Source: Pseudomonadota bacterium (GTDB lineage: Bacteria; Pseudomonadota; Alphaproteobacteria; Rhizobiales; Xanthobacteraceae). Taken from it: a stretch of 64,000 nt of DNA. The translations under genes and the position numbers were made by a program. The notes under the pieces were generated by a model. It saw nothing but the letters and a program-made list of their open reading frames with translations, was not told the origin of the DNA and did no database searches. Positions 48,922 to 57,221 of the stretch are shown in pieces (within the stretch, counting starts at the first letter, position 1; the number at the start of each line of letters is the position of its first letter). The DNA lies in the NCBI GenBank assembly GCA_023435725.1, contig JAEYRD010000116.1, positions 20,638 through 84,637 of the forward strand. Reading direction: 5' to 3'.

Positions 48922-49326
48922 TCACGCCTCTTCCTCGCAGACCGCCTCGTCGTCCTCAACCAGCGTTACGCCGGTAACACAGATATCGCCGTCGAGCACG
49001 GCGAGTGCGATCGGCATCAGGCTTTGGCCCTTGCACGGTCCATCCACACAATGGCCAGTGCCGAGCTCGAAGATCGCGCCGTGCTTGCCGCACATCAGCC
49101 TTGTGCCGCTCCCGTCCAGGAACTGGTTGCGCTCCCAATCGAGGTTCACGCCATCGTGCGGGCATCGGTTGAGATAACCGAACACCTGCTTGCCCCAACG
49201 CACGATCACGATCGGCCACGGCCGGGCGCCACCATCCTCGCCGACGATCATGAGCTGAAAGCCGATCGCCCGCTGGCTCGGAATGTCATTGAAGGCGCAG
49301 ATCGCATAAGCGGTATTCTGGTCCAT
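48922..49326 (-). CDS. Rieske [2Fe-2S] protein, nif-associated (copy 2)
   Basis: 134 residues: RWGKQVFGYLNRCPHDGVNLDW and RLMCGKHGAIFELGTGHCVDGPCKGQSLMPIALAVLDGDICVTGVTLVEDDEA. The CPHDG / CGKHG ligand pairs are those of a soluble Rieske ferredoxin; identical segments GHCVDGPC / QSLMPIALAV show it is a duplicate of the protein at 37862. Convergent with the 196-residue gene. The start at 49326 is chosen for family length. Confidence 0.88.
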   Translation of the reverse strand: MDQNTAYAICAFNDIPSQRAIGFQLMIVGEDGGARPWPIVIVRWGKQVFGYLNRCPHDGVNLDWERNQFLDGSGTRLMCGKHGAIFELGTGHCVDGPCKGQSLMPIALAVLDGDICVTGVTLVEDDEAVCEEEA

Positions 49327-49409
49327 GCTGTCCTCATGTGCGGTCGAATGCCGCCGAAGCGTTGCAAGATTCGCGCTAGGTGCGCGGGCACGCGGTCCCG
49401 TCATTCGTC

Positions 49410-49425
49410 TGTCCGGAATCCGACA
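49410..49425. promoter_or_regulatory. NifA-type upstream activator sequence (Rieske / unknown genes)
   Basis: TGTCCGGAATCCGACA, a near-palindromic TGT-N10-ACA between the divergent Rieske and 49590 genes. A weak -24/-12 for the Rieske gene (TAGCGCGAATCTTGC, one G missing) is at 49364-49378 on the minus strand. Confidence 0.6.
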
Positions 49426-49538
49426 TGCGCGTCGTGCTTGTCGCACATGCCTGAGCCGAATCCACATCCGGGCACGAGCTGCGAGCTGTTTCCACCGCCC
49501 CCAGTGACCTGATGTGGTCTCAACGCCTTGGCGCGATG

Positions 49539-49554
49539 TGGCACGGAAATTGAT
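49539..49554 (+). promoter_or_regulatory. degenerate sigma-54-like element
   Basis: TGGCACGGAAATTGAT: perfect -24 half but GA instead of GC at -12. It is 36 bases before the ATG at 49590. Activity is uncertain. Confidence 0.45.
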
Positions 49555-49589
49555 GTTGTTCACCCAGGCCCGTTGGCATGGAGAAGCAC

Positions 49590-50030
49590 ATGAACGTCGC
49601 ATCGGAATTTTCCGCCTGCTCGGAAGACGAGATCAAGGCGCTACTCGATGGCGGGACGCTGACCATCTATTCGGTCGCGCGCCCGATCACCGCGGATCGC
49701 CCGGTCGATCGCAGCGGCGTGCTGGCCGTCTTCAAATTCGCAAGCCCCGCCTTTGGCACCGACGCTAGCTTCGTGGCCAATCCCGTGCCCGCAAGCACCG
49801 TCGGCACGCCGGGCTTTGCCCGCGCCTGCAAGGCCGACGGAACCGTGGTTGCGGATTTCTCCGCCGGGTCCGGCCCACGCGAGATCAAGTTCGCCGAAGT
49901 GTCCTGCTCGCAAGGCGCGCCCGTGGAGATCACCGCCTTCAAGTTCAACGCCGAGGGCGGCTGGCCGGAGCGGCCCGATTATTACGACGCCCATCCCCGC
50001 CCCGGTTTTGCCATGCCGATGGTCCCGTGA
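49590..50030 (+). CDS. unknown protein, first of three coupled genes
   Basis: 146 residues: MNVASEFSACSEDEIKALLDGGTLTIYSVARPITADRPVDRSGVLAVFKFASPAFGTDASFVANPVPASTVGTPGFARACKADGTVVADFSAGSGPREIKFAEVSCSQGAPVEITAFKFNAEGGWPERPDYYDAHP. Three cysteines, acidic, no signal or membrane segment. The family is not recognised. The ATG at 49590 follows GGAGAAG; an earlier in-frame ATG (49578) lies within that ribosome site. Its stop overlaps the next gene. Confidence 0.75.
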   Translation: MNVASEFSACSEDEIKALLDGGTLTIYSVARPITADRPVDRSGVLAVFKFASPAFGTDASFVANPVPASTVGTPGFARACKADGTVVADFSAGSGPREIKFAEVSCSQGAPVEITAFKFNAEGGWPERPDYYDAHPRPGFAMPMVP

Positions 50031-50305
50031 TGCCTGCTACAACGGACGAGAACGTGACAGCAATCCGTTTCCTGTCAGATGGAGACAGGTTCGAGTTGCG
50101 GGCGAGTGGCGACCAATCGGCCTTCGTGCTGCGATCAAAAGCCGATTTCTTCGTCGCGCATCTCGCAGGCGAGGACGCATCGCGCTTCAAGGCCGATTAT
50201 GGCGCGGTGCGGCGACAGCATCCCGCCTGGAAGCCGGACCAGGCGCTCGCCCAGCTCTGGGATCATGGCGGCTACATGTGGTTCGCAGCGCAGGAGGCGG
50301 AGTAG
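50030..50305 (+). CDS. unknown small protein, second of three coupled genes
   Basis: 91 residues: MPATTDENVTAIRFLSDGDRFELRASGDQSAFVLRSKADFFVAHLAGEDASRFKADYGAVRRQHPAWKPDQALAQLWDHGGYMWFAAQ. Start overlaps the previous stop (TGATG). Not recognised. Two bases separate it from the following ATG. Confidence 0.7.
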   Translation: MPATTDENVTAIRFLSDGDRFELRASGDQSAFVLRSKADFFVAHLAGEDASRFKADYGAVRRQHPAWKPDQALAQLWDHGGYMWFAAQEAE

Positions 50306-50307
50306 CA

Positions 50308-50622
50308 ATGGCGATACTGGTCAAGACCACGCAGGACGGCCGCAGGCTCGAAGTTGTCGGGCTCGCGATCACGCTGGGCGGCAAGCTCGAGGCGAGTGAG
50401 CTGATCGAGGTGAAGGATCACCCGTATCGTCGTGCGATCCGGGCAGCGGCCCCCGAGGCGACGCACATGGCCGGGCGTGTGCCCCTGATGCCCGAGGAAG
50501 CTGACGTCGTTCTCGCTGCGTTCAAGCAGGCCGAAGCCGAAATGCTCGCCAATCCCGTCGCGATCCACGAGCGGTTCCGTATTGCCGCGATGATGAAGGC
50601 GCGCGAGCAGGGCATCGAGTAA
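50308..50622 (+). CDS. unknown small protein, third of three coupled genes
   Basis: 104 residues: MAILVKTTQDGRRLEVVGLAITLGGKLEASELIEVKDHPYRRAIRAAAPEATHMAGRVPLMPEEADVVLAAFKQAEAEMLANPVAIHERFRIAAMMKAREQGIE. Mixed strand then helical C-terminal half. GGAGGCGGAG precedes the ATG. Not recognised; convergent with hspQ. Confidence 0.75.
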   Translation: MAILVKTTQDGRRLEVVGLAITLGGKLEASELIEVKDHPYRRAIRAAAPEATHMAGRVPLMPEEADVVLAAFKQAEAEMLANPVAIHERFRIAAMMKAREQGIE

Positions 50623-50647
50623 GGCGGATGACGCCGTTCGCCACAAA

Positions 50648-50965
50648 TCAATTGATCAGCTGCCTGCGCCGGCGGTAGTCGCCCGCCTCGCCGACCTCGA
50701 ACATGGTCCCGATTCCGGGATGCCTGACCGGCTCGCCGGAATAATCGGGCTCGAGGTCACGTTCGGCGATACTTGCCACATAGGGGACTTCGTCGTCCTC
50801 GGCGAACAGCCGGTAGACCAGACCAGTTGCCGTCCCGTTTGCAACAGGTTCGCCATCCGTGCCGGCGAACGATGTATCGACGTCGAAGATGACGCCGCGC
50901 ATCGCATAGAGACGATGGCGGATCACCTGGCCGATGTTGTATCTGGCGAACTGGGTCTTGCTCAT
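50648..50965 (-). CDS. hspQ: HspQ-like heat-shock protein
   Basis: 105 residues: KTQFARYNIGQVIRHRLYAMRGVIFDVDTSF, YRLFAEDDEVPYVASIAERDLEPDYSGEPVRHPGIGTMFEVGEAG. Matches the HspQ pattern (GQLVRHRLFxYRGVVxDVD, YxxxAENDxxxYVAYVxEQNL, EPVRHPxI). HspQ guides hemimethylated-DNA binding or Lon specificity in Escherichia coli. Here it follows fdxB in the nifDKENX operon, so a nif-dedicated copy is likely. Confidence 0.88.
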   Translation of the reverse strand: MSKTQFARYNIGQVIRHRLYAMRGVIFDVDTSFAGTDGEPVANGTATGLVYRLFAEDDEVPYVASIAERDLEPDYSGEPVRHPGIGTMFEVGEAGDYRRRRQLIN

Positions 50966-50988
50966 CGCTGATCCGGCGCGCGCTATGC

Positions 50989-51279
50989 TCAAGCCGCCGC
51001 CGGGGAGTGAGTCTGGCAGTTGGTCGGGCAAACCCTCGCGCAGGCGCCGCAGCCGATGCAGGCGCCGTCATCGTTCATCACCATGACCTTCTTCTCGACC
51101 TCCTCGTCATCGTCGTCATCGAGGTCGATCATCTCACCGTCCTCGTTGATGCCCTTCAGTGTCATGACCTCGCGGCCACAGACCTTGTAGCAGCGACCGC
51201 AGCCGATACATTTCTTGGGATCGATCGAAACCAGGTAATCCGGCTTCCAATCGCGGCCATCGCGGGTTGCACAGGACAT
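50989..51279 (-). CDS. fdxB: ferredoxin III, nif-specific (FdxB)
   Basis: 96 residues: MSCATRDGRDWKPDYLVSIDPKKCIGCGRCYKVCGREVMTLKG with the first cluster ligand set, a strongly acidic insert (DLDDDDDEEVEKKV), then CIGCGACARVCPTNCQTH with the second set. The NifX-linked FdxB family carries this acid region. It reduces NifEN/nitrogenase-related partners. Confidence 0.95.
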   Translation of the reverse strand: MSCATRDGRDWKPDYLVSIDPKKCIGCGRCYKVCGREVMTLKGINEDGEMIDLDDDDDEEVEKKVMVMNDDGACIGCGACARVCPTNCQTHSPAAA

Positions 51280-51292
51280 GGTCAAGATCCGG

Positions 51293-51493
51293 TTATGCCT
51301 TTTCCAGCGCCTTTAGATCCTCGCGCTTGCGCTCAAGCTCGGAGAAGGCGTCGTGGGCTTTCTGGGCTACGCTCAGAATGGAGGTCCAGTTGATCGGAAG
51401 TTCCTCGGAGAGATCGTGGAGGTCCATCTTGGCCTGCGTGGCCTTGGCCGACAGCTTCTTGATCTCGGCCTTCAGGGTTTCAAGATCGTTCAT
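51293..51493 (-). CDS. CCE_0567-family metalloprotein (DUF683)
   Basis: 66 residues, all-helical: MNDLETLKAEIKKLSAKATQAKMDLHDLSEELPINWTSILSVAQKAHDAFSELERKREDLKALEKA. The coiled-coil family is consistently next to nifX and fdxB. The ATG at 51493 follows GAGG. Function unknown. Confidence 0.9.
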   Translation of the reverse strand: MNDLETLKAEIKKLSAKATQAKMDLHDLSEELPINWTSILSVAQKAHDAFSELERKREDLKALEKA

Positions 51494-51501
51494 GCTCAAC
51501 C

Positions 51502-51972
51502 TCAGTAGTTCGCCACGTCGGGAAATTTGCGGATCATCTCGACGGCACCGGCGACGTATTTGTCGCCCTCTGCCGCGAGCTTGCCGAGATTGTCGAAGCC
51601 GAAGCGATGCACGTCGCGCAACTGCTTGTTGACGACGATCAGTCGTCCGCCGATCAGGACCATGCGGCCGAAGCCTTCATGATGCATCTTCAGCATCGGG
51701 GAGATCATCACGCCGGTCGCCTTCTCGACCGAGAGCGCGACCGCATTGAAGAACAACTCCATCCGCCAGATCGTATCGGGATCGGGATCTCCGACGATCG
51801 GCAAAGCGCGCCGCTTCTCCTTGTCGAGGATATAGGGCTCGAGCAGGTCGAGGTCCTTCTTGCCTTCCCAGGCACCATGGGTGTCCTGGGCTCGCCATAT
51901 CTTGACAAGCTCCTTGACGAACGGCGCCTCGGCCGCGGCGTCGGATTCAACGAGTTCAGCCGCGTCGGCCAT
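51502..51972 (-). CDS. NifX-associated nitrogen fixation protein (DUF269)
   Basis: 156 residues: FVKELVKIWRAQDTHGAWEGKKDLDLLEPYILDKEKRRALPIVGDPDPDTIWRMELFFNAVALSVEKATGVMISPMLKMHHEGFGRMVLIGGRLIVVNKQLRDVHRFGFDNLGKLAAEGDKYVAGAVEMIRKFPDVANY. Signature DUF269 sequence, always beside nifX. Function unknown. Twelve bases after nifX. Confidence 0.95.
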   Translation of the reverse strand: MADAAELVESDAAAEAPFVKELVKIWRAQDTHGAWEGKKDLDLLEPYILDKEKRRALPIVGDPDPDTIWRMELFFNAVALSVEKATGVMISPMLKMHHEGFGRMVLIGGRLIVVNKQLRDVHRFGFDNLGKLAAEGDKYVAGAVEMIRKFPDVANY

Positions 51973-51983
51973 GATGATTTTCC

Positions 51984-52379
51984 TCAGTCTTCAAGATCAA
52001 AGCTGCGTTCCTGATCCTTAGCCAGCACCTTACGCAGCCAGGGCGGCGGAGCTCCCTTCAGCACGTCCTCGAGCTTGACGCAGAGATCGTCGATCGCTTC
52101 GGGCTGCGCCACCTTCATCGGGTGGATGTTGTTCGCGACGACCCGCGCCGCGCCCGATCCGCCGATCGCCGCGACATAGAGGATCGTGCAATCCTTGATC
52201 GCCTCGATCTTCGGCGCCAGCTTGTCCTCGTTGCCGTCCTCCTTAAGGTCGCCGTCGAACTGGATGGCCTCGACGAAGTGGTGTCCTTCGGGGCTGACGT
52301 CGTAGATGGCGATGTTCTTGGCCCAGCCGAAATGCGCGTCGACGCGCTTCAGGTCTTGGGTGGCAAAGGCGACTTTCAT
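51984..52379 (-). CDS. nifX: NifX FeMo-cofactor carrier
   Basis: 131 residues: MKVAFATQDLKRVDAHFGWAKNIAIYDVSPEGHHFVEAIQFDGDL, CTILYVAAIGGSGAARVVANNIHPMKVAQPEAIDDLCVKLEDVLKGAPPPWLRKVL. A single NifX/NafY-type domain that binds NifB-co or VK-cluster. Follows nifN by 22 bases. Confidence 0.96.
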   Translation of the reverse strand: MKVAFATQDLKRVDAHFGWAKNIAIYDVSPEGHHFVEAIQFDGDLKEDGNEDKLAPKIEAIKDCTILYVAAIGGSGAARVVANNIHPMKVAQPEAIDDLCVKLEDVLKGAPPPWLRKVLAKDQERSFDLED

Positions 52380-52401
52380 CGATCTGGTCTCTCTTCTTCG
52401 C

Positions 52402-53784
52402 TCAGTGCAGTTGTGGCGGGACGACCTGAAGGCCGGCGCCGGTGTTCCGCCAGGTGTCGGGCGTCGGCTGATGATTGTCCTCGCGGTCAGCGATGACGAG
52501 ATTGGCAAGGTCGAACACCAGATCGCGCGTCCCGCGGTAGCCGACCGACATCAGATGCCCGGCGCCGAGACGATCGAACATCGGAAAGCCGGCGCGATAA
52601 AACGGGATCTTGAGGCGCGAGGCCGCCTGGCGGCCATGCGAATGGGTGATGAGCAGGTCGCAGTCGCGTGCCCTGGCAAGTTCCTCGAGGTCTTCGAGAT
52701 CGCCGATCAGGACCTCCTGTGTCTTGACCCGCTCCAGCACGGGCGAAGCCGTGGTGGTTACCGCAGCCGTAACCTCGGTGCCCATCTCGTGCAACATGCT
52801 CGACAGGTCGAACAACAGGTCGGGCTCGGCGCCGATCGCGAGCTTGCGGCCGCCGATGTGGAAATGCGTGTCGAGCATCGCATCGGCGAGTTGGCCGCGC
52901 TGCCGGCGGTATTTCGCAGGAACCGGCCGGCCGCTGATCTCGCTCAGGAAGGCAATGAACTCGTCATTGGGGATCAAGCCGCAGAGCCGCTCGAACAGCC
53001 GGAACGGCACGCCGGTCCTCTCCTGCATGGCCTCTGCCGCGCGTGTCATCTGCGCCCCGATCGCGATCGTCCAGGCCGCCTGCCCCATGGTGGCGATCTC
53101 GTCGACGCCGATACCTCCGATCGTTGTCGGCGTGAACTCGTCCGGAATGTGGCCGTCGAGCGAGCCAGCGAGGTCCGGAAGGAAGGACGGCTTGAGTCCA
53201 AAATCCTCGAAAATCGTTCGCAGCTCGTCGAGGTCGCCGGGCGTGAGGTGACAGCCTGGCAGCACGTTGACGCGCGCTGGGTCACGCGCGGCCCCCGCCT
53301 CGACGGGATCGACCAGCACCTCGACCATGCGCGCCACGGTCTTCTCCCAACCGTCCTGAAATGCGTCCTTGAAATCGGGCGTGGAGACGTAGACCAGCGG
53401 GAATTTTTCCAGTTGGGGATGCTTTTGCCGGATCAGGCGGATGAAGCCCTCCACGTCGTCGCCCTTGGTCTCGGTGACGCCAGTCGAGTTGATTCCGATG
53501 ATCTCCGGCTTGGTTCGATTGTAGATGTTGAGGATCGCCTGCTCGACATTCTCGTAGCCGCCGAGCACGGTCGCAACCTCGCTCATCGCGGTCGTCTGCA
53601 TCGGCACGGCTTCCTTGAAATGCCGCACGAACAGCGTCAGCCCGAACGAGGTGCAGCCCTGCGAGCCGTGCAGCAGGGGCATCGCACCGCGCAGCCCCAT
53701 GAAGGCGAAGGAGCCGCCGATCGGCTGACTCATCTTGAGCGGGTTGACCGAGCAGGCCTTTTTGGACGTGGTGACGATCGCCAT
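52402..53784 (-). CDS. nifN: NifN, FeMo-cofactor scaffold subunit
   Basis: 460 residues: MAIVTTSKKACSVNPLKMSQPIGGSFAFMGLRGAMPLLHGSQGCTSFGL, GINSTGVTETKGDDVEGFIR, VNVLPGCHLTPGDLDELR. The P-cluster-like cysteines (NPLKMSQP / HGSQGCTSF) are those of NifN. With NifE it forms the scaffold for FeMo-co maturation. Start MAIVTT; 10 bases after nifE. Confidence 0.97.
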   Translation of the reverse strand: MAIVTTSKKACSVNPLKMSQPIGGSFAFMGLRGAMPLLHGSQGCTSFGLTLFVRHFKEAVPMQTTAMSEVATVLGGYENVEQAILNIYNRTKPEIIGINSTGVTETKGDDVEGFIRLIRQKHPQLEKFPLVYVSTPDFKDAFQDGWEKTVARMVEVLVDPVEAGAARDPARVNVLPGCHLTPGDLDELRTIFEDFGLKPSFLPDLAGSLDGHIPDEFTPTTIGGIGVDEIATMGQAAWTIAIGAQMTRAAEAMQERTGVPFRLFERLCGLIPNDEFIAFLSEISGRPVPAKYRRQRGQLADAMLDTHFHIGGRKLAIGAEPDLLFDLSSMLHEMGTEVTAAVTTTASPVLERVKTQEVLIGDLEDLEELARARDCDLLITHSHGRQAASRLKIPFYRAGFPMFDRLGAGHLMSVGYRGTRDLVFDLANLVIADREDNHQPTPDTWRNTGAGLQVVPPQLH

Positions 53785-53794
53785 GTCGAGCGCT

Positions 53795-55462
53795 CTACTC
53801 CGCCGCCTGGAGCACGGGCGCCGGCCGGGCCGCGAGGATGTCCTCGACCCGGCCCTTGCAGGCACCGCAGCAACCCGAAGCATTGGTATGCTCCTTCACC
53901 CCGTCGACGCTGGTGAGGCCATGCGCGGCGATGGCGTCCTCGATGGTGCCGAGGTCGACGGTCTTGCAGAAACAGATCTTCCTGGCCCGCCGGATCTCCT
54001 CGGCGCGAACCGGGTCGGCGCCGATCTCGGCGGCCTGGGCGTCCATCTGCGCCACCGCCTTCGTCTGCCAGTTGCCCCCCGCCTCATCCCACGGCGTCGG
54101 CTTGCGAAGCTGCGCCCACATCGGGTTATACAGCGCCTTGTCGATCTCCTCCATCAGCTTGACCATGCCGATGTAGCCCATATAACCGTGGCAGCGCTCC
54201 TGGTTGATGTCGAGCCACGGCATCGCCGCCTTCAGTGCGACGAATTGCGACTTGCCGCCAGAGAGCATGATGTCGGCGCGCGCGTCCTTCAGCATCTTGT
54301 ACATCTCGCGCGGCGTCATATCCTCAATCATGTGGGCGTCCTGGCCCATCAGCTCCTTGATCCGCTCCTTGTCCTCCTTGGTGGACTTCTTCACGGAGGT
54401 ACCGACGATCTCGAGGCCCGCCTCCTGGAGCGCGGCGACCACCGACCAGGATTTCACGCCGCCGGTGATCAGCAGCACCTTCTTGTCCTTGAAGCGCGGC
54501 TTGAAGCGCTCGATCGCGGCCCAGGCCTTGGCCTCCTCGCGCGCGATCACCGCCTCGGTGCGCTCCATCAGCTCGGCCGGCGCGCCGCGCTCGATCAGCA
54601 TGCGCGCGATCTCGCGCAGCGAATCGCTAGAATCCTGGATGCCGTAGAACGAGCCCTCGAAGAACGGAATGCCGTAGCGCTCCTCCATCTTGCGCGCGAC
54701 GTTGATCATCGCCTTCGAGCACACCATCATCGCGGCCTTGGCGCGGTGCGAATAGGCGAGCTCGCGATACTTTCCGTCGCCGGAGATGCAGGAGAGGATG
54801 CGGATGCCGAGCTCGTCCAGCAGCGGCTTGATCTGCCAGAACTCGCCCGAGAGATTGTATTCGCCGATAATGTTGATGTCGTAGGGTGTGGTGTAGTCCG
54901 GCTCCTCGGTGCCGATCACGTGCTCGAGCAGTGCCTCGCCGGCGAGCTTGTTGCCGAGGTTCTTGGGGCCGACGAAGCCCGGCGAATTGACGGGAATGAC
55001 CGGCTTGCCGAACTTGGTCGCGGCCGCCTTGCAGACCGCGTTGATGTCGTCGCCGATCATGGCGGGCACGCAGGTCTGGTAGACAAAGATCGCGGGCGGA
55101 TCGTACTTGTCGATGACTTCCTTGATCGCCTTGTAGAGCCGCTTCTCGCCGCCGAACACGATGTCGGTCTCGTTCATGTCGGTGGTGAAGCTACGGCGCC
55201 AGAGATCGGAGCCAGACGACGCCGAGCCGCGGTTGTCCCAGGAATTGCCCTCGCAGGCGATCGGCCCATGGACGAGATGGGCGACGTCGGTGAACGGCTG
55301 GAGCGCGATCTTGGCGCCGTCGAAGGCGCAGCCGCCGGCGGCCCCACCCGGCTGCAGCTGCTTGGTGCAGCCCTTCTTACGCTCGGCCTCCGTCTTGTTG
55401 GCGTTCTTGCCGCAGCCTGGCTCGTTGAAGACGTCCTGAATGGTGGCCGACAGCGAGGTCAT
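53795..55462 (-). CDS. nifE: NifE, FeMo-cofactor scaffold subunit with C-terminal BFD-like domain
   Basis: 555 residues. NifE core: MTSLSATIQDVFNEPGCGKNANKTEAERKKGCTKQLQPGGAAGGCAFDGAK, VYQTCVPAMIGDDINAVC, NSPGFVGPKNLGN, HGYMGYIGMVKLMEEID. After about residue 460 an extra segment ARKICFCKTVDLGTIEDAIAAHGLTSVDGVKEHTNASGCCGACKGRVEDIL forms a BFD-like [2Fe-2S] domain (C-x-C ... C-x2-C), as in rhizobial NifE but absent from many others. Start MTSLSA. Confidence 0.97.
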   Translation of the reverse strand: MTSLSATIQDVFNEPGCGKNANKTEAERKKGCTKQLQPGGAAGGCAFDGAKIALQPFTDVAHLVHGPIACEGNSWDNRGSASSGSDLWRRSFTTDMNETDIVFGGEKRLYKAIKEVIDKYDPPAIFVYQTCVPAMIGDDINAVCKAAATKFGKPVIPVNSPGFVGPKNLGNKLAGEALLEHVIGTEEPDYTTPYDINIIGEYNLSGEFWQIKPLLDELGIRILSCISGDGKYRELAYSHRAKAAMMVCSKAMINVARKMEERYGIPFFEGSFYGIQDSSDSLREIARMLIERGAPAELMERTEAVIAREEAKAWAAIERFKPRFKDKKVLLITGGVKSWSVVAALQEAGLEIVGTSVKKSTKEDKERIKELMGQDAHMIEDMTPREMYKMLKDARADIMLSGGKSQFVALKAAMPWLDINQERCHGYMGYIGMVKLMEEIDKALYNPMWAQLRKPTPWDEAGGNWQTKAVAQMDAQAAEIGADPVRAEEIRRARKICFCKTVDLGTIEDAIAAHGLTSVDGVKEHTNASGCCGACKGRVEDILAARPAPVLQAAE

Positions 55463-55537
55463 TCGTCTCTCCTGTTCGCGGACCCGCTGCGCGAGCATCC
55501 CGCCCCGCAGTCTCGATCAAATGGCTCGACTTGTGGT

Positions 55538-55565
55538 CTGCCGCCGCCCAGCGAGGCGGCGGCAG
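55538..55565. other. stem-loop between nifK and nifE
   Basis: Perfect 11-bp inverted repeat (CTGCCGCCGCC and complement) with a six-base loop, 13 bases after the nifK stop. There is no T-run; a likely 3' stabiliser that raises nifDK over nifEN. Confidence 0.75.
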
Positions 55566-55577
55566 GTCTCGTCAGCA

Positions 55578-57137
55578 TCAACGAATGATGTCGAAGCTGT
55601 AGTCGGTTTTGGCCGGCACGTTGGTGTTCTTGTCGATCTCGTCGAAGATCTTGTCGAGGATCTTGACCAGAACATTCATGCCGCCCTGATAGCCCCATAC
55701 CGGATAGCGGTGGTGATGGTGGCGGTCGAACACCGGGAAGCCGATGCGGATCAGCGGCGTGCCGGTGTCCCGCTCCAGATACTTGCCGTAGGTGTTACCG
55801 ATCAGGAAATCGACCGGCTCGGTGAACAGCAGCGAGCGCATGTGCCAGAGGTCCTTGCCCGGATAGGCATGGCAGTTCTTGCCGAACGGCGAGCTCGCGA
55901 ACAGCGCATCCATCTTCTCCGCCCAGGCCTTGTTGCCGTTTGTGGAGAGCACGTGGGTCGGCTCGGCCCCGAGCTCCAGCAGGAACGCCGCCAGGCCGTA
56001 GCAGAGATCCGGATCGCCGTAGATCGCGAACTTCTTGCCGTGGATATGCGCGCTGGAGTCGGCCATCGCATCGACCAGGCGGCCGCGCTCCTGCTCCAGG
56101 GCCTTCGGGATCGCCTTGCCGGTGATCCGCGACACCGTCATCAGGAAGTCGTCGGTGGCGCTGACGCCGACTGGGTGATTGAAGGCGGCGACCTCGTGGC
56201 CGTGGTTCTCGATGAAGGGCAGCGTCTTCTCCGTGCAATATTGCTGCATGGAGATGGTCGCCTTGGCATGGATCGCGTTCGCGGCGTCCTCTAGCGTGGT
56301 GCCGCCGTCATACATGCGGAACTCGCCGTCGGTCGGGGTGTCGAACACGTCGCTGTTGTCGGCGAGGATCGTGTACTCGATCCCCATCAGATCGAAGATG
56401 CGCTTCATCTCGCGGATATTGCCGACCGTATAGCCGTCAAAGCCGCCGATGAAATTGATCTTGCCGTTCTCCTTGCGCTCAAGCTTCGGCGCAGTACCGG
56501 CCTTGCCATCCCAGAAATGATCGAGGATGCCCTTCAGCGCGTTGTCGTAGCCGGTCACATGGCTGCCGACGAAAGCCGGGGTGTGCGCGAAGGGAACGTC
56601 ATACTCGGCCGGGACCGAACCCTTCTCCTTTGCGGTCTTGATGAAGGCGTTGAGGTCATCGCCAATCACCTCCGCCATGCAGGTGGTGGAAACCGCGATC
56701 ATCTTCGGCTTGTACATGTTGTAGGTGTTGGCAAGACCGTCGATCATGTTGTTCAGGCCGCCGAACACGGCCGCGTCTTCCGTCATCGACGAAGAGACGC
56801 AGGAGCTCGGCTCCTTGAAGTGACGCGACAGGTGGCTGCGATAGTAGGCGACGCAGCCCTGCGAGCCGTGCACGAAGGGCAGCGTGCCCTCAAAGCCGAC
56901 CGCCACGAACACTGCGCCCAGAGGCTGGCAGGCCTTGGCGGGATTGACGGTCAAGGCTTCGCGAGCGAAGTTCTTCTCGCGATATTCGGGCGTCTTGGCC
57001 CATTCGCGGATGCGTTCGACCTCCGCCGGGTCGTGCGGATTCTCGAACAGCGCCTTCTTGTTGGCCAGCATCTGCTGGTATTCCGGACCGCGGAACAGCT
57101 CGAAATGATCGAGCACGTGTTCGGCATTCTGTGTCAT
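55578..57137 (-). CDS. nifK: nitrogenase MoFe protein beta chain
   Basis: 519 residues. FRGPEYQQMLANKKALFE start, TVNPAKACQPLGAVFVAVGFEGTLPFVHGSQGCVAYYRSHLSRHFKEP supplies P-cluster cysteines, VFGGLNNMIDGLANTYN, STTCMAEVIGDDLNAFI. Heterotetramer with NifD. Its start is 84 bases after nifD with a stem-loop between. Confidence 0.99.
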   Translation of the reverse strand: MTQNAEHVLDHFELFRGPEYQQMLANKKALFENPHDPAEVERIREWAKTPEYREKNFAREALTVNPAKACQPLGAVFVAVGFEGTLPFVHGSQGCVAYYRSHLSRHFKEPSSCVSSSMTEDAAVFGGLNNMIDGLANTYNMYKPKMIAVSTTCMAEVIGDDLNAFIKTAKEKGSVPAEYDVPFAHTPAFVGSHVTGYDNALKGILDHFWDGKAGTAPKLERKENGKINFIGGFDGYTVGNIREMKRIFDLMGIEYTILADNSDVFDTPTDGEFRMYDGGTTLEDAANAIHAKATISMQQYCTEKTLPFIENHGHEVAAFNHPVGVSATDDFLMTVSRITGKAIPKALEQERGRLVDAMADSSAHIHGKKFAIYGDPDLCYGLAAFLLELGAEPTHVLSTNGNKAWAEKMDALFASSPFGKNCHAYPGKDLWHMRSLLFTEPVDFLIGNTYGKYLERDTGTPLIRIGFPVFDRHHHHRYPVWGYQGGMNVLVKILDKIFDEIDKNTNVPAKTDYSFDIIR

Positions 57138-57179
57138 CGTAGCACCTTCGTTGGATTTCGTGTTCGATCGCGCGTCCTT

Positions 57180-57208
57180 CGGCTCTTCCCGCGGATCGGG
57201 AAGAGCCG
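57180..57208. other. stem-loop between nifD and nifK
   Basis: Perfect 12-bp inverted repeat (CGGCTCTTCCCG and complement), five-base loop. Located shortly after the nifD stop; possible mRNA stabiliser. Confidence 0.75.
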
Positions 57209-57221
57209 GACGTCGCCTCTG

